NCBI GenBank assembly: GCA_019054805.1
Contig: JAHQIY010000010.1
Coordinates: forward strand, 1,595,501-1,659,500
Direction of reading: 5' to 3'
Origin: Brachionus manjavacas
Taxonomy: Eukaryota > Rotifera > Eurotatoria > Ploima > Brachionidae
DNA: 64,000 nucleotides
Part shown: positions 33,181 to 42,805 of the stretch, piece by piece
Layout of the letters: every line of letters begins with the position of its first letter
Position numbering within the stretch: the stretch's first letter is position 1
Translations under genes and position numbers: made by a program
Notes under the pieces: model-generated
What the model was told of the DNA's origin: nothing
The model's database searches: none
The model's input: only the letters and a program-made list of their open reading frames with translations

Positions 33181-33228
33181 CATTAATTTGTTAAAATTTA
33201 AGTAAAAATAAAATTTTTTTCTTCTTTT

Positions 33229-34045
33229 AGTATTAGTAGTAATAATTTGCTGCTTGGAAACCAACAAGCTGGAACGTGGGCCAGAGCCCCGAAAAAAAAC
33301 GTCCAATTTTAGCAGCCAGAGTACCTGTAATGTAATGAGCCTCTGAGCCTGGGAATCATAACATCTGAACCTATCCTCTTAACCAATTTTCTCGACTGCC
33401 CTTAATAACCGTTCACATGGATAGAAATATAAAAAAAATATAAATACAAAAGCCAATAAATAAGATACCATAATATAAAGACAAATGAAAAAAAAAAACG
33501 TATCTTGTGCTGTTTTTTGAATTCTTGAAATACCATTAACCAAGCTTTTCCCTATTCTCTTCTTCTCTAAGCCAAAAATCCAATCTTGCTTTGAAAATAT
33601 TGAGACTACTAGCGTTTACCATACTATCCGGCAGCTAATTCCAAAATTGTGAAAACCCTGTTAGTGAAAAAGTGCATTCTTGCACTGAGCTACGAGTGAA
33701 AGTCGTTGATTTCACTTGATGTGAAATTTTTTGACCTTACCCGCCTTTTATTGCCTCTTTTCGAGGCCGCAGGAACATCTTGAATGACGTTTGATTTAAG
33801 ATACGGTCTTTGATACCATTCAATAAGCTCGAGCTCATTCAATGACTTGAAAAATTGAATCAAATCAGCTCTTTTGCGCCTCAGATCAAGTGTGGTGATA
33901 GAAATTTTGCTAAAACGATCGTTGTATTTAAGATTTCTATTAGTGTTAGGTATTTTCGAGGCTCTAAGTTGGACTCTCTTAAGCATGATCGAATGTGCAG
34001 CTTTGGGTGGGTTCCGCACCGGTATCGCAAATTCCAAGTGGGTTT
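33229..34045 (-). mobile_element. CR1/L2-type LINE 3' part, (ACT)n-like tail
   Basis: The minus-strand frame 34037-33690 reads LEFAIPVRNPPKAAH, RVQLRASKIPNTNRN, RRKRADLIQFFKSLNELELI, matching the LEFAVPVWSP / QRRATK / RRKRGDLIQLYK order of the copy at 40165-40800. A GC-richer 3' UTR leads to ATTACTACTAATACTA at 33229-33246. It is truncated at the 5' end. Confidence 0.85.
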
Positions 34046-34444
34046 TACTTTTTTTTGCAATATTTTACGAAAATTTACATATTAGAATTTTTTAGTTTTA
34101 CATAAATCTACGTAAAATTATTTTTTTTTTCGCTAAAGAAAGTAAAAATTTTAAAATTTTAATTTTTAAAAAAAATTGCAAAAAAAATAAAAAGAACAGA
34201 AGTTTTTTTAGTCTTTTCTGAATTTACTGTAAAAGGGTAAATTAACGTAAAATTGCATCAATCAGCGTATTTTTTAAAAGCAATCTTTTACGTAAAAACG
34301 CATATTTTATTTTTAATTAAATTATATGGCCCTTTTGGCATTAGTTCCCAATTCATGGAGACATTTTATTAATCGATCTATTGCATCAGCTTTTAGACCA
34401 AATATAAGTTTTGAGTTAGTGTTGGTGTCCGTGCAAGCGGACAG

Positions 34445-35701
34445 TAAACGGGCCAAAAATTTTAAAAACCGTGACCGTGACCGTATTAACCGTTCCAATT
34501 TTGGCGGGCGGACTCTGGCCCGTTTATTTTGGCGGGCTAAATTTTGGCCCGTATAATAAACGTTTAAAAATAAACGAGCGGTCCATGAAACCGTTCCAAT
34601 TTTGGCGGGCGGACTCTGGCCCGTTTATTTTGGCGGGCCAAATTTTGGCCCGTTTAATAAACGTTTAAAAATAAACGAGCGGTCCATGAAACCGTTCCAA
34701 TTTTGGCGGGCGGACTCTGGCCCGTTTATTTTGGCGGGCTAAATTTTGGCCCGTATAATAAACGTTTAAAAATAAACGAGCGGTCCATGAAACCGTTCCA
34801 ATTTTGGCGGGCGGACTCTGGCCCGTTTATTTTGGCGGGCCAAATTTTGGCCCGTTTAATAAACGTTTAAAAATAAACGAGCGGTCCATGAAACCGTTCC
34901 AATTTTGGCGGGCGGACTCTGGCCCGTTTATTTTGGCGGGCTAAATTTTGGCCCGTATAATAAACGTTTAAAAATAAACGAGCGGTCCATGAAACCGTTC
35001 CAATTTTGGCGGGCGGACTCTGGCCCGTTTATTTTGGCGGGCCAAATTTTGGCCCGTTTAATAAACGTTTAAAAATAAACGAGCGGTCCATGAAACCGTT
35101 CCAATTTTGGCGGGCGGACTCTGGCCCGTTTATTTTGGCGGGCTAAATTTTGGCCCGTATAATAAACGTTTAAAAATAAACGAGCGGTCCATGAAACCGT
35201 TCCAATTTTGGCGGGCGGACTCTGGCCCGTTTATTTTGGCGGGCTAAATTTTGGCCCGTATAATAAACGTTTAAAAATAAACGAGCGGTCCATGAAACCG
35301 TTCCAATTTTGGCGGGCGGACTCTGGCCCGTTTATTTTGGCGGGCTAAATTTTGGCCCGTATAATAAACGTTTAAAAATAAACGGGCGGTCCATGAAACC
35401 GTTCCAATTTTTTTACTTTTTAAATAAGATTTTTATTTTTTTTTATTTTTTAAATAAAATTTTTTTTCGTAGATTTTTTTAATTTTTTTATCTAATTAAA
35501 AAATAATTTTATTTTTAAAAAATAAATATATTAAAATAGCTTAATTTTTTATTTATTTCCTGTTTTTTGGCCATCCGTTTATTTTGGCGGTCCAAAATTT
35601 AGACCGCCAAGTTGACCGGCAAATTTAACGCCCGCAAAAATTGGAACGGTTTCATGGACCGCCCGTTTATTTTTAAGCGTTTATTAAACGGGCCAAAAAT
35701 T
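34445..35701. repeat. Satellite-bearing element bracketed by 17-bp direct repeats
   Basis: TAAACGGGCCAAAAATT occurs at 34445-34461 and again at 35685-35701. The right flank (35629-35701) is an inverted copy of most of the satellite unit, separated from the array by about 165 bp of A/T sequence and a short inverted repeat (GGCGGTC...GACCGCC near 35585-35608). The right edge coincides with the truncated 5' end of a LINE A copy. Confidence 0.7.
34490..35409 (+). repeat. Tandem array of a 101-bp unit (9.1 copies)
   Basis: Nine units of exactly 101 bp start at 34490 and repeat with very few differences. Two variants exist. Type B has CGGGCCAAATTTTGGCCCG and CGTTTAATAAACG, both perfect palindromes. 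Type A changes one base in each (GGGCTAAA and CGTATAATAAA) and breaks both. The order is A-B-A-B-A-B-A-A-A. All units share a further hairpin (CGTTTA-AAAA-TAAACG). GC content is far above the surroundings. Frames seen through the array are by-products of a repeat length not divisible by three. Confidence 0.97.
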
Positions 35702-36790
35702 AAATAGATACTTGAATGATCAATTTCAAATTAGAGCAAGAGTCCCACAAGGCTCTGTAATTAGTCCTATTCTAATTAGCATTTTTATTAACGATATACC
35801 AAAAAGAAAAAAAACGAATTGCCAATACTCCCTGATCTTTACAGATGATTTGGCTACTTTTTTATTTTTAATAAAAGGAGAAATCTTGAGAATACGATAA
35901 ATAAGTAACTAACAGAACTTGAAAAGTGGCTTTTCAAATGGCAGAGGAAAATTTCAGTTGGAAAGCCTTGCTACATGATTATTTCAAAAAATTCGAAAGA
36001 AAAAACTGATCTCGATCTAAAAATATATAAAAATAGCCTAAGTTGTCATAATCAAGTAAAGTTTCTTGGGATTTTGTTTGACTCAAAATTAAACTTCACT
36101 CCCATGGAAGATGAAATTAAAGAGCGGTGTAATTCAAGGCTAAACTTAATAAAATACCTATCAAATAAAAAATGGGGTCTTGATTTTAAGACATTAGAAA
36201 ATCTTTATAAATCTTTAATTGATTCAATTTTAGACTTTTCTTTCCCATGTTTAAATTCTATTTCTGATACTAACTTGAAAAGAATTCAAGTTATTCAAAA
36301 TTTAGCGGTACGGTCTATTCTGAAACTAAAATATGACACTTCATCTAACATTATCCATCATGAGGCCTTAAATAAACTTTAACTTCTTACTGTCACGAAT
36401 CGACTTTTTGAATTGAGTGAAAGATATGTCGGGAGAGGACTGGTTAATTTTATTCCTCTGGTGGTCAGATTAGTTAGTGAATACAAAGCAGGTTTAGAAT
36501 CAAGGTTTATAGTTTACCCGACTCCATTGTGTAATTCCAACCTAACTATCTCTCCTTTTACAGCTGAATCTTCAAATACTTAATCATGAACAATCTGTCA
36601 CTTTCTTTTTCAATTAATCCTTTTTCCTTCTATATTTAAACTTATTTTATTTATATTATATATTATTTAATCTTTTTATTTTTCTTTTTAAAGTTTATTT
36701 TATTTTTATTTTTATTTATATTTTTTAATTTATATTTTTTTTTCTGAGAGAGCTCTTGCTCGGTACAGATAAACAAATAAATAATGAATA
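35702..36790 (+). mobile_element. LINE family A, 5'-truncated copy with tail
   Basis: It begins at LNDQFQIRARVPQGSVISPI and proceeds through IFINDIPKRKKTN, LIFTDDLATFL (FADD changed to FTDD), an open block 35975-36382 with VKFLGILFDSKLNFTPMEDE and SIGVIQNLAVRSILKLKYDT-like sequence, to the C-terminal region. The hairpin with a CTCTTG loop side (36744-36768) and ACAAATAAATAATGAATAAA tail end it. Frameshifts are few. Confidence 0.92.
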
Positions 36791-38638
36791 AAAATCAGTT
36801 GGATGGACTCTTCGCACACTTTACTTGAATAACTTGTTATAAAATTTTTTCAAATAACTATTAAATATTTTTTTAAAATTAATTAATTTAATATTTGTAT
36901 TTTTATATATCATTAATATTTTATTATGAATTTAAATAAATGAAGTTTTAATCAGTCTTTTTAGACATGAGCACTAGCCTGTTGATTAACCTGGAAATGG
37001 ATTTTTTTTCACCTAATTTTAAAAAAATTACGATTTAATTTTAAAAGGATTTGAATAATAAACCTCTAAGCCTGAGAAGTTATTTCATCTGACATAGTTG
37101 AATTTAATAAAACTTTATTTTTTTAATTAAATGAAAATTCAATTTTTTAGAATGCTAATTTTCTTCAAATTTAATTCAAATATTTTTCATTTAGAAGTTA
37201 TAAAAAATTAATTTTTTTTATTTCAATTAAATTTCAAAATGAATTCCAAGCTTTAATAAAAAATTTCAAAATTATAAATTTAAATTTGAATATCTAACTA
37301 ATTTATTTTTTTTTTTTAATATTTTTTAAAAAACAATAATTAAGTTAGTTATGAAATCGAAAATTCGAAAGAATATTTGAATGAGTAGCCTTTCGGATGA
37401 AAAATGAAAAAAAGTTATCCGTTTTCAATAAATAAAAGGGTTAATAAAAGAAGATGTTATCTCCATATTTTTATATTAAATTTATCAAATGCTTTTCTTA
37501 TCTAATGATTTGAAAGTTCGTGCAAAAATTGGTTAGTTAAATTTTTCCGTTCTTGCTTACTGCAACGATATAGTCTTGTTATCACCCTATGAAAAATACA
37601 TTAAAATGTTGCCAAAGTCTTGCTTAAAATATGCTAAAAATTGGAGAAGTGAATTCAATGTCTACAAATCGGCATCGATCTTATTGAAAAAAAAATTTAA
37701 AACCGATTTTATATTAAATGGATCTACGATTTCTTAGGTACAAAGTTTGATTATATCAATCAAACATATCAAATATATCTATTTAAAGCAGATCTTGAAT
37801 TTTTTTATCTTTTTAATCGAAAAATTAAAAAATGAATTTTTATATTTTTTATTTCTTGATCTCTGGTGTTGCACCAAATGAATAATTTAAAACATTATTT
37901 TTTATTTTTTAAATCGAGTTCTGGTGACGAATTAAACTAAGGCTTTCAGTGTTTGGTGCGGATCTAAACGCGTGATTACGCTACTTTGGTGCATGGCCCA
38001 AAGGCGTGTTTTAACTTTTAACAAACGAGGGAATACGGTATAATTTGAGGTGGAACCTCAGGCTGTTTGGAATGGATCTTAGTGCTTCCTTTCAACCTCT
38101 TACTTGAAATAACATCATTGTAAAAAAAATTAAAATTAATGTTAATATATAAAAAAGATTTGAATACTCGTCTTAGTTATACAATAGATAAAGAAAAAAT
38201 AAAATATTTTGCATAAAATTTAAAAAGAATTATAAGTAATTTAAAATTTAGTTTGTTTTATTTATTTTTTTTTGTAAAGAACCCGAATTTAAATGAACAA
38301 TTTTCATTCTCTTTGAAACATTTGCACCTGCTATTAGAATATGATCAAGTACACCCATAAGACACCTCGGTCTCAATTATATCCTTTGATCTCATATTAG
38401 CAAGCATGGCTGCCTTTTTTAAAGGAATCTTGTTTTTAATTTAATTAAAATCAAAGATTATAGAAATCATGAAATTTCTCTATTATCCATTTTCCAATTA
38501 GTTAAAGTTGAATTTAAATTTCATTTATTTTTACTTTTAAGATTAAATTCGAGCTTAACTTAAATTTGAAAATCAATATGAGTTTAAAATTTGGATAAAC
38601 TAAAAAAATTACCACAAGTATTATTATTCTAAGTTGGA
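36791..38638. other. AT-rich intergenic DNA with one dispersed repeat
   Basis: Low-complexity sequence. A GC-richer patch at 37915-38100 includes dispersed repeat F. No gene was recognised. Confidence 0.45.
38053..38100 (+). repeat. Dispersed repeat F, copy 1
   Basis: GGAATGG followed by (C/A)TTAGTGCTTCCTTTCAACC recurs at 55018-55070 (same strand) and, weaker, at 62375-62420 (opposite strand). The copies are non-coding and GC-richer than their surroundings. A SINE or transposon end is possible. Confidence 0.5.
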
Positions 38639-39377
38639 CAAAGGATACTGGAAAAAAATCCAAATTTTTAATTTTATGAAATCTTTTTAAAGATCTCAAC
38701 GAGCTGAATCCAAAGAATTTTGTCAAAAATTTTGAAATCCGACCATTCTTTCAAAAGTTATATGATCTCAAAGTCTAAATAGGCTTATTACTTAAAATGA
38801 CAGTGTCTTGGTCATTTCTAAGGCTTTTAAAGACTTTTAAAATATGTTTTTTTAAAGCATATTCAGAAATCAAAGAGGAATTCAAAAAAATACTAGTTAG
38901 GTTATTCCACTAAAGATTTAACCTACAGTCCAGAAAAAACAAAAATAGGTATTGTAGCTGTTTATGACTCTCTAGGACCCGCATGTCATTATAACAGTGG
39001 ACTTTAAAAAAAAGTTTTAAATTTATTTGAGAGTCTAAAACATAGAAAAAATGCAAATCCTGCCTAATTTCGGTTCCTCAGATTTTTGCATCTGAATCAA
39101 AAATTAAAAATTTAAGCGCTTTTTTTGCTTAAAAATTGGATTATTTTTAAATATTCGATCATTTTTTGGAAAAATGAAAGTTGTAGGTAATTTAAAACGT
39201 TTTATTACATATCACTAACCCACTATTCCTATTAGACGACTTTAAGTTTATAAAACTTTTGAAAGAATGATCCGATTTCAAAATTTTTGACATCTTTGGA
39301 TTCAGCTCGTCGATATCTTTAAAAAGATATCATATTAAAAATTTGGATTTTTTTTCCAAATTGCTCAGTATTCTTTG
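38639..39377. mobile_element. Foldback element with ~145-bp inverted arms (739 bp)
   Basis: The left arm (38639-38785) and right arm (39225-39377) are inverted copies sharing CAAAG(G/A)ATACTG, ATCCAAATTTTTAAT, GAGCTGAATCCAAAGA and CATTCTTTCAAAAGTT with small gaps. The ~440 bp between them is AT-rich and non-coding. I found no clear target duplication. It is a nonautonomous DNA element of unknown superfamily. Confidence 0.8.
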
Positions 39378-40160
39378 CAATAATTAATTTTTTAAAAAAG
39401 TATTTGAAAATTTAGAAAAGATTATAAATTTTTTTTATTTTAAGTCCTCATGGTTGAAATATGATTAAAATATGAATTAAATATATGTCAACAATAGAAA
39501 ATATTATTTAGTATCTACACTGTTAAATTAAATTTCTGCTAAGAGTTTGATATTGAATCAAGAAATTATTTTTTAGCATTGAATCAAAAGGCATTTTCTA
39601 TTTTTAATTGTTCGTGGATGAGCTTTGAAGCACAAAGACCCAGATCTCATGAGCTAAAAATGTATGGTTTTACTTGGTGAATGGTTTAATGAAATGGGAT
39701 TATCTCTCTGATTTTCGACCTTTTTCTTTATTTTTTTAATCCATTTAAAATTTTAATTTTAATTCTGTACTTTATTTTCAAAATTTTATACTCACTTAGG
39801 AGTTTTATTACTCAGAGCCATTTCAAATTTAAATAGACAATAAAAAAGGTGGTGATTAATTTTAAAATAAGCTTGTTTGCTCTGTCATCAATCAAGTCGA
39901 TTCTTAGCCCTTTGTGGTTGTTTTGATTCAAACCTTAGAGAAAATTATTTAATGACTCTCAAGAGCCTATTTTGCATTTTTTTTGTAATTTGTCTTTAAA
40001 TTTTGAGTTTCTGACTGAAGTATTATAAAACATTAGTCGAATAGTGATCTAATGAGTGACATATATAAAATTCTTTTAATTTAAAAGATGAATAAATTCA
40101 ATCTAATGTTTATCAAAACTTAATTAGGACCTAGTCTAAATTAATAATTTTTTTTTTTCC
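39378..40160. other. AT-rich DNA, nothing recognised
   Basis: No open frame, repeat partner or splice-framed exon was found. Confidence 0.45.
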
Positions 40161-40164
40161 ACAT

Positions 40165-40800
40165 TAGTAGTAGTAGTAATAGTTTTGACTGTAGCTAGCT
40201 AGCCAGCGAGTGTGCTGATAAGGCACACTTGCGACAGCTGATGTGATTGATTGCTGCTCATCCAGCAATCAATGCCTGCTTTAAAGCTGATAACATTGGG
40301 GGCTTCAACTAATTGATTTGGCAGTGAGTTTCATATGTTAGCGGTTCTATTGAAAAAACAGTTATCTCTATGTTGGAGCCTCGAAATTACTTTGTGATAT
40401 TTGAAGCAGTGACCTCTTCCTTGGATTTTGGTAACATTAAAATTGTTGCTTATTTCAACCAATTCTATTCCATGCATGAACTTGTATAATTGAATTAGAT
40501 CACCTCTTTTTCTTCTTTCCACCAGATTTGGAATATTTAAAGCCTTCAATCTGCTTTCATACGGTTTGTTTCTAATTGAAGAAACAAATTTCGTAGCTCT
40601 GCGTTGAATCCTTTCAACATTCTCACAATCTGACTTAAGAAATGGAGACCATACAGGCACAGCAAATTCCAAAAGAGGACGAACAAAAGTTAAATACAAT
40701 GATCTAAATAACTTACAATCAAAACGAGCGAATGAGTTCCTGATGCGTCCCAACATTTGAATTGCTTTGTTTGTAGCCTCTATCACTTGATTTTCCATTT
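40165..40800 (-). mobile_element. CR1/L2-type LINE 3' part, (ACT)n tail
   Basis: The frame 40798-40331 carries NKAIQMLGRIRNSFARFDCK, LYLTFVRPLLEFAVPVWSPF, VERIQRRATKFVSSIRNK and RRKRGDLIQLYKFMHGIE with no stops. After one frameshift it continues NSLPNQLVEAPNVISFKAG. The end is ACTATTACTACTACTACTAA (40168-40187). It is truncated 5' of the C-terminal domain. Confidence 0.9.
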
Positions 40801-40804
40801 ATTA

Positions 40805-41380
40805 TATTTTTTCTATTTATTAGAAAAGACAAAAAAAATCAATTATGCACATCACTTTGAAGACTTGAAATTTTGTATTTTATATATTAATTTGATGAAA
40901 ATTAACCTTCAAAAGGATAAGTATGATTCAAAAAGTAAAGTAACAAGAATTACATAATATCATTCTGCTTCTAATGTTAGCTCCTAAAGAAGAAAAAAAA
41001 ATTTTTTTTCATTTATGTTAGGAAGGCATTTGTATATGAGAGTTCAAAAATTCTAATAATATTCATTTAGCCATTTACGTTTACTTGAAAATATTTATTG
41101 GTGTCATTTTTTTCTAATTCGTTTTTAATTTTGTGAGTATCTGATTGAAGTAATATCAAATTTATATCTAAACTTAATTAGGACCAAGTCTAAATAGTTA
41201 AAATAATTTTTTAAAAATTTTTATTATTCCACATTAGAAAATACAAAAAAAAAATTAAAATTAAAAATTAATAATTATGTACAACACTTTGGAAGACGTG
41301 AGATTTTGTAATGAATCGTATAAAGAAATAAAAAGTTGACTAGTTTGTTCATTTTTTCAAGGATTAGTACATTAGTACTC
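40805..41380. other. Downstream region of the PPxY gene
   Basis: AT-rich sequence. A minus-strand AATAAA near 41224-41219 could serve the PPxY gene. Two partial matches to AATTAGGACC(T/A)AGTCTAAA at about 40122 and 41178 form a direct repeat flanking the LINE region. Confidence 0.4.
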
Positions 41381-41977
41381 TTAAAAATAAACCACATCCG
41401 GGTCTCTATCGGCACGCGACATCACAGTTTCATAGGAGGGTGGAACTTCATCATTTTGAAACAAATTATCTGCGACTAGAACCTGGGCATTTTGTCTGGG
41501 AAGCGTTGCCGAAGATGTGACTAGACTGAGACAAGTGTACTCAGGAAAAACAACACTATGTCTCTCATTATCCATACTAAATGCTGAATTTACTTGAGGT
41601 ATCTGTTTTTGTCTGGGATAAGTTCTGATGACTCTATTTAACCTGGTCTTGCCCAAAGACTCCTCGTAGCTGGGTGGTGGACGCTGTACTTTGCTGAACG
41701 TGGGTCGTGTCTCATTTTCTTGGAAGGAAATTGCCGATATGTTGACACTAGAGCGGTCCAAATGAATTCTGGAATCGGACTCGCCACTCAATCGCCTACA
41801 TCTGACACACTTGAAGCTCGTTCTGGCACATAAATACACTATGAGAACACAGCTCAGAAATATTATCGAAGACATGAGCACGATGATGACAGGACAATAG
41901 TCTGCGGTCTCCAATTGACACCAAACTCGTGAGCCATCGTATAGATACATCATTGGCTTTTTTTGTACACTATTCAT
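41381..41977 (-). CDS. Single-pass membrane protein with two PPxY motifs (198 aa)
   Basis: A short N-terminal segment with two cysteines (C20, C28) precedes a hydrophobic helix at about residues 29-50 (PVIIVLMSSIIFLSCVLIVY). A Cys/Arg-rich juxtamembrane stretch follows (CARTSFKCVRCRR), a likely stop-transfer and possible palmitoylation site. The ~140-residue tail contains PPSY at 101-104 (PPPSYEES) and PPSY at 179-182 (VPPSYETV). PPxY motifs bind WW domains, notably of NEDD4-family ubiquitin ligases, so an adaptor or substrate role at the membrane is the natural inference. The start is supported by an in-frame TAA nine bases upstream and by a splice acceptor (CTCCTGTTTAG) just before that, which implies a 5' UTR intron. 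Base composition is much less AT-rich than the flanks. I cannot name an orthologue; WBP1/VOPP1-like and Commissureless-like proteins share the layout. Confidence 0.85.
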   Translation of the reverse strand: MNSVQKKPMMYLYDGSRVWCQLETADYCPVIIVLMSSIIFLSCVLIVYLCARTSFKCVRCRRLSGESDSRIHLDRSSVNISAISFQENETRPTFSKVQRPPPSYEESLGKTRLNRVIRTYPRQKQIPQVNSAFSMDNERHSVVFPEYTCLSLVTSSATLPRQNAQVLVADNLFQNDEVPPSYETVMSRADRDPDVVYF

Positions 41978-42629
41978 TATCTTTTATCTAAACAGGAGGA
42001 ATTATTTATTAAATTATATATTTGATTATTTTTATTAATACATTTTTGGAGTTAAAATAAATTCTGTGTTGAGAAAGAAGAAAAAATTTGCTGTAGTAAA
42101 ATAACGTTAAATTTAGAGTTTAAATATTATGGTTATAGGATGTAACGCTTGATTGACTAAATGATTAATTTGAGATTAATTGAGCGCAAATGGAAACCTG
42201 TTCCTAGAATATTTATAAATGTAATTGATTAGAGCCTAGTCGTGAATTAGAATAGATAAGATTAGAAGAGATGTGTAGATGTTGTGTGATAGGTCAACAA
42301 AAGTGAGTATCACGAGAATGACAGTCGGCCCTGAACAAACAGAATAGATTAGAAGCCTTTAATTATCTATTCGATTACCTTTAATTTAAATGAACGGCTT
42401 TGGATCAAAGTAATCGATTTCATGAAGCTTTTTTCCTTTTTATAATTTTTTTTGTTGACTGATAACTTTGAAGATTATATTGTCCTGAATATGGCACGTA
42501 TTTACGCATAACTTTTTTCTTTTTTATTTTCCTTTTTTTGAATATCATTTTATTGATTTTTTGTATCATTACTATCCGAATTTGGCGCGAAAATCAATTC
42601 TGTACATTAGTGATAAGTTTTGTCTAAAC

Positions 42630-42805
42630 GTTTTTTTTTTTATATAAATAAAATGAAAATTATTTTTTTTACTTTAATTAAACCAATTTTAACAAATGTT
42701 TTTTAAACTTTCTTTACATTTTTCTTTGCTTGTTTACTTTATTTTTATTTTAATAATTTAAATCTGAAGGAGCTCTAGTTCGCTACAGAAAACAAATAAA
42801 TAAAT
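42630..42805 (+). mobile_element. LINE family A 3' end only
   Basis: After an A/T-rich 3' UTR, CTGAAGGAGCTCTAGTTCGC (42764-42788) and AAACAAATAAATAAAT close the copy. The stem retains pairing through a G-T wobble (GAGC/GTTC). Confidence 0.8.

Noticed and set aside
34326-34668. Two open frames at the left edge of the satellite
   Set aside because: They run through the tandem repeat, and their sequence repeats with it; no start context or domain supports a gene.
38514-38726. 70-codon minus-strand frame
   Set aside because: It overlaps the arm of the foldback element and has no independent support.
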